Made by a program: the position numbers and the translations under genes
DNA from: Methylobacterium currus
GTDB taxonomy: Bacteria > Pseudomonadota > Alphaproteobacteria > Rhizobiales > Beijerinckiaceae
NCBI RefSeq assembly: GCF_003058325.1
Contig: NZ_CP028843.1
Location: forward strand, 3,531,501 to 3,595,500
Length of the DNA stretch: 64,000 bases
Direction of reading: 5' to 3'
In this document: in pieces, positions 26,529-35,180 of the stretch
Layout: every line of letters starts with the position of its first letter
Numbering within the stretch: position 1 is the stretch's first letter
The notes under the pieces: generated by a model
Seen by the model: the letters and a program-made list of their open reading frames with translations, nothing else
Database searches by the model: none
What the model was told of the DNA's origin: nothing

Positions 26529-27362
26529 CTACTTCGTCGCCTTGCCGTCTGTCGCGCCCGCGGCGCCCTGCGGGGCGGGCTTGGCGGCGGCGTGCACGGC
26601 GGCCTTCTGCGGCAGGCCGACCGCATCGATCACGTCGAAGCGCATCCCGTCCTCGGCGGTCTTCAGCGCTGCGTTCGCCTCGTAGTACTTGCCCTGGCCG
26701 ATCAGCGTGGCCGCCTGGTTCACGTCGGCGGTGGTCTTGTCGAGGGGCAGCACCGCCATCACGAAGTTCACGTCGACATGGGCGAGCTTCAGCTTCTCGA
26801 TCGCACCCTTCTGGTCCCCCTTGGCGAGGCTCTTGTTCGCCTCGTTGACCGCCGAGGCCTTCTCCGGCGTCGCGACGAAATCCTCGCCGAGCGTCATCTG
26901 GGCATCGACTGGTACCCAGGCGACCTTGCCGGAAGCCGTCATGTCCTTCGACGTCATGTCCTTGGCGGCCGGCTGCGCCGCCGTCCTGTCCGCCGTGGCC
27001 ATGTCCTTTGGCGTTGCCATGTCCTTTGGCGCCGCCATATCGGCCGGTGTCCTGAGGTCGGCTTCCGCCTTGGTGAACACGGCGTCGTCCGTTTTCGCCT
27101 TGGCGAGCGCGGCCTGCGCCTTGCCGATCAGGCTCTTCGCCTGGGCCGGATCGGCGTCGTAGATCGCGACGCGCGCCAGATGCATGTCGCGGAACGCCTG
27201 GGCGCCGTCCTTCGAGAGCTTGCCGACATCCTGGTCGACTGCTCTCTGCGCCGGTGTCTCCTGCATCGCGGCCGGTTTGGCCGCCTGCTCGGCCGCGTAG
27301 GCCGCACCGCCGAGGAAGGTGGTGACGACGAGAGCCGCGGCGATGGATTTCCGATAGGCCAT
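26529..27362 (-). CDS. YfdX-family periplasmic protein
   Basis: A 277-residue secreted protein. A signal peptide (residues 1-23, ending AAYAA) is followed by the two-part helical YfdX-like domain: AVDQDVGKLSKDGAQAFRDMHLARVAI in the first half, AVNEANKSLAKGDQKGAIEKL in the second. Between them, at about residues 105-145, is an expanded Lys-Asp-Met repeat (PKDMATPKDMAT, AKDMTSKDMT). YfdX is linked to acid or antibiotic stress in enterobacteria; the role here is unknown. An AGGAGG ribosome-binding site precedes the ATG. The 300 bp upstream include an AT-rich promoter-like stretch (27410-27480). Confidence 0.85.
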   Translation of the reverse strand: MAYRKSIAAALVVTTFLGGAAYAAEQAAKPAAMQETPAQRAVDQDVGKLSKDGAQAFRDMHLARVAIYDADPAQAKSLIGKAQAALAKAKTDDAVFTKAEADLRTPADMAAPKDMATPKDMATADRTAAQPAAKDMTSKDMTASGKVAWVPVDAQMTLGEDFVATPEKASAVNEANKSLAKGDQKGAIEKLKLAHVDVNFVMAVLPLDKTTADVNQAATLIGQGKYYEANAALKTAEDGMRFDVIDAVGLPQKAAVHAAAKPAPQGAAGATDGKATK

Positions 27363-27561
27363 GACGATGCCTCCTGTAGAAATCGACTTCGGCAGACTGT
27401 TCTGCTCAGGTCGATAGTGTCTCTACATTTCGATAATACATCGAAGAGGCTGGCGTTGCCTGTCTATTACATTAAAAGCCGGTAATCATCGTGGATCAAA
27501 CGGCACAGTTTCGTTCGGGCATGCATCGACGGTGAGCCATGATCCGTTCCCAAACGAGACA

Positions 27562-27588
27562 GCGCCCGACCGCCGAGCGGTCGGGCGC
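27562..27588 (-). terminator. Terminator hairpin after ketone-body operon
   Basis: Perfect 12-bp stem GCGCCCGACCGC (27562-27573) / GCGGTCGGGCGC (27577-27588) with a 3-nt loop, 77 bp past the last gene of the leftward patatin-adc-bdh operon. On the minus strand it is followed by TGTCTCGTTT, a weak U-tract. The rest of the 302-bp gap 27363-27664 holds the YfdX promoter region and no gene. Confidence 0.55.
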
Positions 27589-27664
27589 GGCGGCCCGCAT
27601 CGCGTGTGAGCTCTCGCTCCGGGCCGGTCGCGGCGCGACCCGCGCCGGGACCGGGGCCGGCGTG

Positions 27665-28450
27665 CTACTGCGCCGTCCAGCCCCCATCCACCGACAGGTT
27701 GGTGCCGGTGATCTGGCTGGCCGCGTCCGAGCACAGGAACGCCGCGATCGCCGCGACCTGGTCGACGGTGACGAATTCCTTGGTCGGCTGGGCCTTCAGC
27801 AGCACTTCCTCGATCACCTGCTCCTTGGTCAGGCCGCGGGCCTTCATGGTGTCGGGGATCTGCGCCTCGACGAGCGGGGTCCAGACGTAGCCCGGCGAGA
27901 TGCAGTTGACGGTGACCTTGTGGGTGGCGAGCTCCAGGGCCGCGGTCTTGGTCAGGCCGGCGATGCCGTGCTTGGCCGCCACGTAGGCCGACTTGTAGGG
28001 TGAGGCGACGAGCGAGTGCGCCGAGGCCGTGTTGATGATCCGGCCCCAGCCCTTCTTCTTCATGCCGGGGATCGCCGCCCGCATGGCGTGGAAGGCCGAG
28101 GACAGGTTGATCGCGATGATCTGGTCCCACTTCTCGACCGGGAAGTCCTCGATCGCCGAGACGTACTGGATGCCCGCATTGTTGACCAGGATGTCGACCG
28201 CGCCGAACTCCGTCTCGGCGTCCGTCACCATGGCGGCGATCTCGTCGGCCTTCGACATGTCGGCGCCGGAATAGACGGCGCGGACGCCGAACTCGGACTC
28301 GATGCCGGCGCGTTCCTTCTCGATCGCCTCCGGCTTGCCGAAGCCGTTGATGACCACGTTGGCGCCGGCTTTGGCCAGGGTCCGGGCGATGGCGAGGCCG
28401 ATCCCGCTCGTCGAGCCGGTGACGAGGGCGGTCTTGGATTGCAGCGTCAT
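27665..28450 (-). CDS. bdhA: 3-hydroxybutyrate dehydrogenase
   Basis: A 261-residue short-chain dehydrogenase that interconverts 3-hydroxybutyrate and acetoacetate with NAD. The cofactor motif TGSTSGIG is at 11-18, NNAG at 90-93, the catalytic Ser143 in TASAHS, and Tyr156/Lys160 in YVAAK. The family-specific segments AHSLVASPYKSAYVAAKHGIAG and LSVDGGWTAQ identify the 3-hydroxybutyrate group. It is the third gene of an operon with acetoacetate decarboxylase and a patatin, consistent with polyhydroxybutyrate or ketone-body turnover. The 80-bp gap before it contains a four-unit tandem repeat. Confidence 0.9.
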   Translation of the reverse strand: MTLQSKTALVTGSTSGIGLAIARTLAKAGANVVINGFGKPEAIEKERAGIESEFGVRAVYSGADMSKADEIAAMVTDAETEFGAVDILVNNAGIQYVSAIEDFPVEKWDQIIAINLSSAFHAMRAAIPGMKKKGWGRIINTASAHSLVASPYKSAYVAAKHGIAGLTKTAALELATHKVTVNCISPGYVWTPLVEAQIPDTMKARGLTKEQVIEEVLLKAQPTKEFVTVDQVAAIAAFLCSDAASQITGTNLSVDGGWTAQ

Positions 28451-28477
28451 GGGGTTCGTCTCCTCGGGATAGGTTCA

Positions 28478-28533
28478 GGCCAAGTTCCTTGGGCCAAGTT
28501 CCTTGGGCCAAGTTCGTCAGGCCAAGTCCGTCA
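28478..28533. repeat. Four 14-bp tandem repeats
   Basis: Units GGCCAAGTTCCTTG (28478-28491 and 28492-28505, identical), GGCCAAGTTCGTCA (28506-28519) and GGCCAAGTCCGTCA (28520-28533). The last unit carries the acetoacetate decarboxylase stop codon, and the array fills most of the space before the bdhA leader. It could vary in copy number. Confidence 0.9.
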
Positions 28534-29274
28534 CGCCAGGTAGTCGTGCAGCACGTGGCCGTACGGCAGGGTGAAGTCGACGATCTGGTGGCGGGCGCGC
28601 ACGATCCGGCGCACCGGCAGGTCGGCGACGCGGCAATTGACGTGCGGGATCAGGTGCAGCCGGGCGTCGCCCTCCCAGGCGCCGTGGACCGTGATGTCCT
28701 TCAGGCGGTAGCCGACGAGCTGCGCCACCTTCACGCCGCCATCGACGTCGGGGATCAGCTTCAGGTTGACGTTGAGCTGGCCGATGCCCTCGCGGACCTT
28801 GTCGAGCTGGTCCTCCAGGCTGTGGTGCTTGTAGGTCATCGTGCCCATCGCCACCCGCTCCTCGTCGTAGTGCAGGGTGCCGGTGAGCGTGTCCTTCATC
28901 ACCTTGAGGCGGGGCACGCCGTACTTCTTCGGAAAGCCCCAGATCTCGCGGCCGGCGGTGATCGGCGGCTCGTCGTCGAGATACATCTGGACCGAGTAGT
29001 TGCAGGGCTCGCCCTTGTAGCTCGCGACGATGGCGGAGCCGCTCTCCTCGTAATCGCCGAAGCCGGAGGAATCCGGCATCTTCATCCACTCGTAATAGGC
29101 GAGGTTGCCGGGCGCCGGCTCGAGCGGCTCGGGCAGCGCGGCGCGGAGCGCCTCGGGATCGGTCTCGTAGGTGATGATGAGGTATTCGCGCCGGATGAAC
29201 CGGTAGGGCCCGTGCGGGTAGCTCGGACTGAAGGCCGGCATCGAGGGCGCCTTCAGGATCTCGTCGCGGGTCAT
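28531..29274 (-). CDS. adc: Acetoacetate decarboxylase
   Basis: A 247-residue enzyme converting acetoacetate to acetone and CO2. The Schiff-base lysine region EIWGFPKKYG is at residues 110-119, with Lys116/Lys117 matching the catalytic pair of the clostridial enzyme. The acidic pocket residues before it (YLDDEPPITAGRE) are also present. The ATG at 29274 was chosen because of the AAGGA ribosome-binding site and the typical MTRDEILK start; an ATG eight codons upstream (29298) is less likely. It is translated just after the patatin gene and before bdhA. Confidence 0.93.
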   Translation of the reverse strand: MTRDEILKAPSMPAFSPSYPHGPYRFIRREYLIITYETDPEALRAALPEPLEPAPGNLAYYEWMKMPDSSGFGDYEESGSAIVASYKGEPCNYSVQMYLDDEPPITAGREIWGFPKKYGVPRLKVMKDTLTGTLHYDEERVAMGTMTYKHHSLEDQLDKVREGIGQLNVNLKLIPDVDGGVKVAQLVGYRLKDITVHGAWEGDARLHLIPHVNCRVADLPVRRIVRARHQIVDFTLPYGHVLHDYLA

Positions 29275-29301
29275 GCGGCATTCCTTCTTCTGCAACATGA
29301 A

Positions 29302-30468
29302 TCAGTCCCGCGCGTCGCGGGTGAGGTCGAACACGCTCACGCCCTCCTCGGGCCGGCAGCGCTCGATCCAGCGGCGGTGGCGCAGCGAGCGGCGCACGTC
29401 GTTGCGTCCCGCCTTCCAGTGCTCCAGCATCGTGGTGCGCGAGAACTCGTAGTCCTTGGCGTCGCTCTCGTAATTCTTGGCGCGGTAGATCAGCTGCAGG
29501 ATCGTCACCGCGTTCTGGTGGCTGACCTCCGACAGGAAGGCGACGTCCGGATCCTGGCGCAGCTCGGGCGGCAGCTTGTCGAACAGGCGCCGGAAGGCGG
29601 TCTTCGCCTTGTGGATCTCGATCTGGTCGTCGGTGTTGAGCCGCGTGCGGCTGGAGAAGCGGATGTCCTTCTCGCGCTCGGCCGCCTCGGACAGGGTGCG
29701 GGGCACCGGGCCCCGGGCGCTGAACAGGTCGACCTGGAACACCGCGAGGTCGCGCAACCGCTCCTCGTCGAGCACGTATTGCAGCGGCGTGTTCGAGACG
29801 ATGCCGCCGTCCCAGTATTGCTCGCCGTCGATCTCCACCGGCGGGAAGCCCGGCGGAAGCGCCCCCGAGGCCATGATGTGCTCAGGCGCGATCCGCTCGT
29901 GGCGGTTGTCGAAATAGATGAAGTTGCCGGTGCGGATATTGACCGCGCCGACGCTGAGCCGCGTCTCGCAAGCGTTGATCCGGTCGAAGTCGATCAGCTC
30001 CAGGAGAGTCTGCCGCAACGGGGCGGTGTCGTAGTAGCTGAGCGCCTGGGGGGCGCCGGCCGGGTAGAGAGTGGCCGGCGGCCAGCGCGGCGCGAAGAAG
30101 CCCGGCACCCCGACCGTCGCCCCGAAGGCGGCGCTCCAGGCGTTGAACGCCTCGCGCACCTGCTCGCCGGGCCACCACGGCGAGACGGTGATGGCGGAGG
30201 AGACTTTTTCCCAGAACGTCCGCAGCCGCTCGACCCGGCGCTCGGGCGGGTTGCCGGCGATGAGCGCGGCGTTGATCGCCCCGATCGAGATGCCGGCGAC
30301 CCAGTCGGGCGAGAGCGCGGCCTCCTGCATCGCCTCGGCGACGCCGGCCTGGTAGGAGCCGAGCGCGCCGCCGCCCTGCAGCACCAGCACCCGGCACTCG
30401 TCGCCCGCTTCGCGGCCCTCCGCCTCGTCACGGTCGGCCTTGCGCCCCGCCTGATCCCGCTCGTCCAT
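29302..30468 (-). CDS. Patatin-like phospholipase with DUF3734
   Basis: A 388-residue patatin-family lipid hydrolase. Motifs are VLVLQGGGALGSYQAG (Gly-rich oxyanion loop, 28-42), GISIG with nucleophile Ser61, and DGGIVSNTPL with the catalytic Asp. The C-terminal 100 residues match the DUF3734 extension. There is no signal peptide; residues 1-25 are highly charged. As the first gene of an operon with acetoacetate decarboxylase and 3-hydroxybutyrate dehydrogenase it may act on polyhydroxybutyrate granules or their lipids (inference). A GGAGG ribosome-binding site precedes the ATG at 30468. Confidence 0.9.
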   Translation of the reverse strand: MDERDQAGRKADRDEAEGREAGDECRVLVLQGGGALGSYQAGVAEAMQEAALSPDWVAGISIGAINAALIAGNPPERRVERLRTFWEKVSSAITVSPWWPGEQVREAFNAWSAAFGATVGVPGFFAPRWPPATLYPAGAPQALSYYDTAPLRQTLLELIDFDRINACETRLSVGAVNIRTGNFIYFDNRHERIAPEHIMASGALPPGFPPVEIDGEQYWDGGIVSNTPLQYVLDEERLRDLAVFQVDLFSARGPVPRTLSEAAEREKDIRFSSRTRLNTDDQIEIHKAKTAFRRLFDKLPPELRQDPDVAFLSEVSHQNAVTILQLIYRAKNYESDAKDYEFSRTTMLEHWKAGRNDVRRSLRHRRWIERCRPEEGVSVFDLTRDARD

Positions 30469-30768
30469 GTGGCCTCCGCTGGCCGCCGCGCGAATCTCGG
30501 CGGTTAGATGATGCTGCACTGCCGCGAGACAAGCCTGGCGCCGGCCTGCGTCATGCGTTGGCTGCGCGGGCCGGCCCCTTGTCCGGCCCCTTGTGTCGAC
30601 ACGGGCCGGCCATGCGGCCGGCCCTCCGGGTTGACACGGGCCGGCCCCTCCGCCAAGCCTCCGCGCCGCCCGGCCCCGGGAGGGCCGCCCGTGCCCGCAG
30701 GATTTCTCAAGGCCCCGGCTCCCCGCCAAAGCCCCCCGCCACGCCGGCCCGACACAGCACAGGTTCCG
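30469..30768. promoter_or_regulatory. Divergent leader with GGCCGGCC repeats
   Basis: A 300-bp gap between the divergent patatin and accA genes. It contains two copies of GACACGGGCCGGCC (30598-30611 and 30633-30646) and further GGGCCGGCC elements that can pair with one another. Promoters for both sides should lie here, but no clear -35/-10 pair is visible. Confidence 0.35.
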
Positions 30769-31722
30769 ATGCGCTCCTACCTCGACTTCGAAAAGCCCGT
30801 CGCCGAGCTCGAGGCGAAGCTCGAGGAGCTGAAGGCCCTCGGCGACCGCGACGGCGCGGTGGCGATCAGCGAGGACGTGGCGCGGTTGGAGGCCAAGGCG
30901 GCGGCGGCGCTCGCCGAACTCTATGCCGGCCTCACCCCGTGGCAGAAGACCCAGGTGGCCCGCCATCCCCAGCGGCCGCACTTCGTCGATTACTGCGCCG
31001 GGCTGATCGAGGAGTTCCAGCCGCTCGCCGGCGACCGCGCCTTCGGCGAGGACGAGGCGGTGGTCGGCGGCTTCGGGCGCTTCCGCGGCCGGCCGGTCTG
31101 CGTCATCGGCCAGGAGAAGGGCGCCAACACCGAGGCCCGCATCCGGCACAATTTCGGCATGGCCAAGCCCGAGGGCTATCGCAAGGCGGTGCGCCTGATG
31201 GGGCTCGCCGGCCGCTTCGGCCTGCCGGTGCTCACCTTCGTCGACACGGCCGGCGCCTATCCGGGCATCGAGGCGGAGGAGCGCGGCCAGGCCGAGGCCA
31301 TCGCCCGCTCGACGGAGGCCTGCCTCGGCCTGCCGACCCCCAACGTCACGGTGGTGATCGGGGAAGGCGGCTCGGGCGGCGCCATCGCGCTCGCCACCGC
31401 CAACACGGTCCTGATGCTGGAGCACGCGATCTACAGCGTGATCTCGCCGGAGGGCGCCGCCTCGATCCTGTGGCGCGATGCCGGCCGGGCCCAGGACGCC
31501 GCCACGGCGATGAAGATCACCGCCCAGGACCTCCTGCGCCTCGGCGTGATCGACGGCATCGTCCCCGAGCCCACCGGCGGCGCCCATCGCGACGGGCAGG
31601 CGGCGATCCGCGCCACCGGCGAGGCGATCGCGAGCGCCCTGGAGCCGCTGTCGGGCCTCGACGCCGAGTCCCTCCGCGACCGGCGGGCGCAGAAATTCCT
31701 CGAGATCGGTCGCGCCCTGTGA
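30769..31722 (+). CDS. accA: Acetyl-CoA carboxylase carboxyltransferase subunit alpha
   Basis: A 317-residue subunit that, with AccD, transfers the carboxyl group from biotin to acetyl-CoA, the committed step of fatty acid synthesis. It has the MRSYLDFEKPVAELEAKL N-terminus, RPHFVDY, and the crotonase-fold core GEGGSGGAIALA and ISPEGAASILW. Length fits the family. The ATG at 30769 begins at the conserved N-terminus. The stop codon overlaps the GTG of the DUF1796-like gene (GTGA), so the two are translationally coupled, an unusual pairing. Confidence 0.96.
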   Translation: MRSYLDFEKPVAELEAKLEELKALGDRDGAVAISEDVARLEAKAAAALAELYAGLTPWQKTQVARHPQRPHFVDYCAGLIEEFQPLAGDRAFGEDEAVVGGFGRFRGRPVCVIGQEKGANTEARIRHNFGMAKPEGYRKAVRLMGLAGRFGLPVLTFVDTAGAYPGIEAEERGQAEAIARSTEACLGLPTPNVTVVIGEGGSGGAIALATANTVLMLEHAIYSVISPEGAASILWRDAGRAQDAATAMKITAQDLLRLGVIDGIVPEPTGGAHRDGQAAIRATGEAIASALEPLSGLDAESLRDRRAQKFLEIGRAL

Positions 31723-32441
31723 CGGGGGGAGGCGCGCGGGCAGGCTTGTCCGCGCATCTCAGGCAGTACTGGACCCGCCTCGGCCGATCGCGCGAGCCCG
31801 GACGGGACAATCACGTCTCCCTCGGCGGCCACTGCCATATGGCCCAGATCCTCAAGGAGACGGGCCTGCGGACGTGGTCGGGCCCGTTCGACTGGATCTT
31901 CTCGAGCCCCGGCATGGTGCGGGACTGCCTCGAGACCGATTTCGCCCGGCTCCTCGACCCGGACGAGTACCAGCCCGTCCCGCCCGCCGAGCGCCTCGGC
32001 CCGACCATCACGCGCTGCCGGCATCGCTACTACCGCGACGTCCATGCGGTTCCGTGCGTCTTCAACCACCACGATCCCGCGACCTCGGCGGACGATTACC
32101 GGTTCCTGCAGGAGGGCGTGCGGCGCCTGCGCACCGTCCTCGCCGACCCGGCCGCCAGAAACCGCCACTACCTGCTCACCACGGTCCCGACGACGACCGA
32201 GGATCTCCTGGCGATCAGCGATCACCTGTCGCGATTGCCCTCCTGCAACCGCCTGGTGGTGCTGCGGGTGACGGCGGGAGCCGACCAGCCGCGGACGGAC
32301 CGGGCCGATCTCGGCCGGCCGGACCTCGTCATCCACGACATTCACACCCGGTCGCCGTCGCTCGGCCTTCGTTTCGCCGAACAAGGCGACGATGTCTTCG
32401 TCGCCGACCTCGTCAGGACCGCGGGACTCATCGACCTGTAA
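31719..32441 (+). CDS. DUF1796 papain-like cysteine peptidase family protein
   Basis: A 240-residue protein of the DUF1796 group: VSLGGHCHMAQIL with the putative nucleophile Cys, then GPFDWIFSSPGMV, then a later FNHHD segment. Relatives occur in surface-polysaccharide loci; activity is unproven. The GTG at 31719 overlaps the accA stop in a GTGA arrangement; a TTG at 31746, after GGGGGAGG, is an alternative start. There is no signal peptide or membrane segment. Confidence 0.75.
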   Translation: MTGGGARAGLSAHLRQYWTRLGRSREPGRDNHVSLGGHCHMAQILKETGLRTWSGPFDWIFSSPGMVRDCLETDFARLLDPDEYQPVPPAERLGPTITRCRHRYYRDVHAVPCVFNHHDPATSADDYRFLQEGVRRLRTVLADPAARNRHYLLTTVPTTTEDLLAISDHLSRLPSCNRLVVLRVTAGADQPRTDRADLGRPDLVIHDIHTRSPSLGLRFAEQGDDVFVADLVRTAGLIDL

Positions 32442-32582
32442 GCGTTCGTTTTGGACCGGCCCGCGTGACCTTGACCGTTCTTGCGGTAAGAGGCGGGTAA
32501 GTTTAACGAAGCTATGGGGTTGGGGAGACCGGTCCGCGGCGTCAGTGTGCCGGCGGTCCGATGGCGAGAAGGTGGGGATCCC

Positions 32583-34106
32583 ATGGTGCGTCTGGCGATG
32601 CGTCCGATGCTGGCGGCGAGCGGGCTCGTCGTCGCCTTGTCCCTCGGGGCGTGCCAGGATGCCGGCTTCTCCGCCGCCGGCTCGGCCCGGGCCCGCGAGC
32701 CGATCCCGCAAAAGACCGTCGCCCTGATGGCGTCGAAGGCCATGTCGCCCCGCGACCCGATCCTGATCCGCGCCTTCAAGAAGGAATCGGAGATGGAGGT
32801 GTGGAAGCGCGGGGCCGACGGTCAGTACGCGCTGCTCAAGACCTTCCCGATCTGCCGCTGGTCGGGCCAGCTCGGGCCGAAGGTGCGCGAGGGCGACCGG
32901 CAGGCACCCGAGGGATTCTATCCCATCTCGGTGGGCCAGATGAACCCGAACTCGTCCTACTACCTCTCCTTCGACACCGGCTACCCCAACGCCTTCGACC
33001 GGGCCAACGGCCGCACCGGCAGCTACCTGATGGTGCACGGCACCTGCTCCTCGGCCGGCTGCTTCGCCATGACCGACGAGGCGATCGCCGAGATCTACGC
33101 CATCGCCCGCGAGGCCTTCGCCGGCGGGCAGCGGGCGTTCCAGTTCCAGTCCTATCCGTTCCGGATGACGGCGCAGAACCTCGCCAAGTTCCGCAACGAC
33201 CCCAACATCGGCTTCTGGCGGAACCTCAAGGAAGGCTCGGATTATTTCGAGGCCCTGCACGAGGAGCCGCGGGTCGGCGTCTGCGGCAACCGCTACGTGT
33301 TCGGCGGCTCGGACGCTGCGGCGGGCGCCTGCAACCCGAAGGTCGATCCCCTCGTCGTCGCCAAGCGCGAGAAGGACGAGGTCGAGGTGGCCGAACTCGT
33401 CGCCAAGGGCACCGCGGCGACCCGCCTGGTCTACCAGGATGGCGGCCAGCACCCGTTCTTCCGCGAGAGCGCGCCGAGCACCCAGCTCTTCGCCGAGCAG
33501 GCGCAGCCGCGGCCGAACCTGGGCACCGTCAGCCGGCCCGAGGCCCTGGCCGCGGCGCCGGAGGAGATCACCATCGAGCCGAAGGTGAAGCCGACCCTGC
33601 TCGCCAAGATCGATCCCAAGCACGACAAGGCCAAGCACGGGGCGAAGCCCACCGCCCTCGCCTTCGCGGCCCCGGCGACGAACCCGGCCCCGATCCCGAC
33701 CCGCGAGGCGGCCGCGGCCGCCCCGGCGGCGCCGATCACGGTGGCGAGCGCCGACGGCGACACCTCCTCCTACCGCAAGCTCCTCGGCAACCTGTTCGGC
33801 GGCGCTCCGGCGGCGCCCCCGGTCGCGCCCGCCGCCCTGCCGGCGGCCGACACCGCTCCGGTCGCGGCGATCTCCCCGGCCGCGCCCCTGCCGAAGAAGG
33901 TCACCGCCCGGCTCCACCCGACCGCCCACGCGACCGCGACGGCCAAGGTCGACGGGCTCAACCCGGCGACCGCCAAGAAGGCCGAGGCCAAGCCGGCCGA
34001 CGCCAAGCCTGCGGAGGCCAAGCCGGCCGAGAAGGCGCCGGAAACCGGCAAGCGTACCGAAGGCCAGGCCCGCAACCGCGTCGCGACCTCCCAGCCGGCG
34101 AACTGA
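32583..34106 (+). CDS. L,D-transpeptidase (YafK/YkuD type) lipoprotein
   Basis: A 507-residue probable lipoprotein: signal peptide with lipobox LGAC, lipidated Cys24. The YkuD catalytic domain (about 45-230) has the signature HGTCSSAGCF, with His152 and nucleophile Cys160, characteristic of YafK/DpaA-type enzymes that form or remove 3-3 crosslinks or release Braun-type lipoprotein. The C-terminal half is a low-complexity Ala/Pro/Lys tail with KPAEAKPAE-like repeats, about twice the length of ordinary family members; it may span the periplasm. The ATG at 32583 is preferred over one at 32514, since it begins the signal peptide. An AT-rich segment before it likely holds the promoter. Confidence 0.85.
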   Translation: MVRLAMRPMLAASGLVVALSLGACQDAGFSAAGSARAREPIPQKTVALMASKAMSPRDPILIRAFKKESEMEVWKRGADGQYALLKTFPICRWSGQLGPKVREGDRQAPEGFYPISVGQMNPNSSYYLSFDTGYPNAFDRANGRTGSYLMVHGTCSSAGCFAMTDEAIAEIYAIAREAFAGGQRAFQFQSYPFRMTAQNLAKFRNDPNIGFWRNLKEGSDYFEALHEEPRVGVCGNRYVFGGSDAAAGACNPKVDPLVVAKREKDEVEVAELVAKGTAATRLVYQDGGQHPFFRESAPSTQLFAEQAQPRPNLGTVSRPEALAAAPEEITIEPKVKPTLLAKIDPKHDKAKHGAKPTALAFAAPATNPAPIPTREAAAAAPAAPITVASADGDTSSYRKLLGNLFGGAPAAPPVAPAALPAADTAPVAAISPAAPLPKKVTARLHPTAHATATAKVDGLNPATAKKAEAKPADAKPAEAKPAEKAPETGKRTEGQARNRVATSQPAN

Positions 34107-34150
34107 CGCGCCCGCCCACCGCTTCCGACGTGTCGGGAACACGCCGCATC

Positions 34151-34179
34151 GTCCCGGGGCCGCGAGAGCGGCCCGGGAC
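34151..34179. terminator. Bidirectional terminator hairpin
   Basis: Arms GTCCCGGG (34151-34158) and CCCGGGAC (34172-34179), extended by pairing GCCGC/GCGGC toward a GAGA loop, placed between convergent genes ending at 34106 and 34195. Confidence 0.55.
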
Positions 34180-34194
34180 ACCATCGCCGACGGA

Positions 34195-35127
34195 TCAGAC
34201 CTTCGTCACGACGAACCCGGCGCGCGGGAAGTGCAGGTGCAGCGCCCCGGCCTGCGGATCGTCGCGGCGGATGACGATCCCGCCTGCATCCACGGCGACG
34301 AGGCGGCCCTCGACCGGCACGCGGGCGAAATCGTCCGGCGTCACCGTCACGGCGTCGCCGGGAGCCGCCGCGACGAGGTCCGGCACCGTGTTGACGGCCT
34401 CGACCGGCGCCGGCTCGGCGTTCCGCGCGGCCTCAAGGGCCGCCTCGGCGCTCATTCCTTGCGGCCGGCCCTGGCCGATTCCCGCGACCCGCTCGATCCA
34501 GCCGCGGATGGGCTGAAGCCCGAGCAGCCGGTCGACCGCCCCTGCCCGCTCGCCGCCGCGCATCAGCCAGAGCAGGTGATAATGCGCCAGGTCCGCCGCC
34601 CCGGCCCTTTCTCCGCCGAGGAAGCGGCGGCCGTCCGACAGCGCCTGAGTGAGCCATGCGGTCCAGGCCGCGACCCGCTGGGCGTTGCGGGCGAAGTCCG
34701 GCTCCATCGCGGCGTGGCTGATGTCGACGTAGAGGTAATCGTCCTTGCGGTCGCGCAGGAAGGCCTCCGGCAGGTCGCCGGCAAAATGCACCGTGATCCC
34801 GATGACCGCGAGCCACAGGTCCCGTTCGAGGCCGTAGGTCAGGCCCTCGGTCAGAGCGGGGCCCAAGGTCGGATACAGGCTGGGCTCCGGTGCCAGACGC
34901 TCCAGGGCGGGCAGGATCGCGTGGGTGTCGCAGTAGATGTCGGCCCCGACCTGCAGCACCGGGATGCGCCGGTAGCCGCCGGCGAGCGGATCGAGGAGCG
35001 GGCGCGGCGGCATCATCGCCACCTCGACTGAGCCCCAATCGAGCCCTTTCAGCCCCAGGGCGAGGCGGACCTTCTCGGCATAGGGCGAGAAGGCGTAGTG
35101 GTGCAGGATGATCTGCGGCGCGGCCAT
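34195..35127 (-). CDS. Glutathione S-transferase family protein with C-terminal extension
   Basis: A 310-residue protein. The N-terminal thioredoxin-like GST domain (about 5-82, with HHYAFSPYAEKVRLALGLKGL and RRIPVLQVGADIYCDTHAI) is followed by an all-helical C-domain (about 90-220). An extra 80-residue beta-rich tail (about 230-310) is not part of normal GSTs and ends FPRAGFVVTKV. The putative catalytic position is Ser/Tyr in the SPYAEK loop. The substrate is unknown. It is 53 bp downstream of a SnoaL-like gene on the same strand, so they may be co-transcribed. Confidence 0.85.
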   Translation of the reverse strand: MAAPQIILHHYAFSPYAEKVRLALGLKGLDWGSVEVAMMPPRPLLDPLAGGYRRIPVLQVGADIYCDTHAILPALERLAPEPSLYPTLGPALTEGLTYGLERDLWLAVIGITVHFAGDLPEAFLRDRKDDYLYVDISHAAMEPDFARNAQRVAAWTAWLTQALSDGRRFLGGERAGAADLAHYHLLWLMRGGERAGAVDRLLGLQPIRGWIERVAGIGQGRPQGMSAEAALEAARNAEPAPVEAVNTVPDLVAAAPGDAVTVTPDDFARVPVEGRLVAVDAGGIVIRRDDPQAGALHLHFPRAGFVVTKV

Positions 35128-35180
35128 GCGGAATCTCCCAGCTCGGGGTTGAGGACGTCAAGTCTCGCGGACTTCAGGTC

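Noticed and set aside
30558..32441. A 627-codon frame running through accA into the DUF1796-like gene
   Set aside because: Only the final 240 codons are real; the earlier part is an out-of-frame reading of accA.
31431..34184. A 917-codon minus-strand frame opposite the L,D-transpeptidase
   Set aside because: It is Gly/Arg-rich without domains and lies antisense to three well-supported genes.
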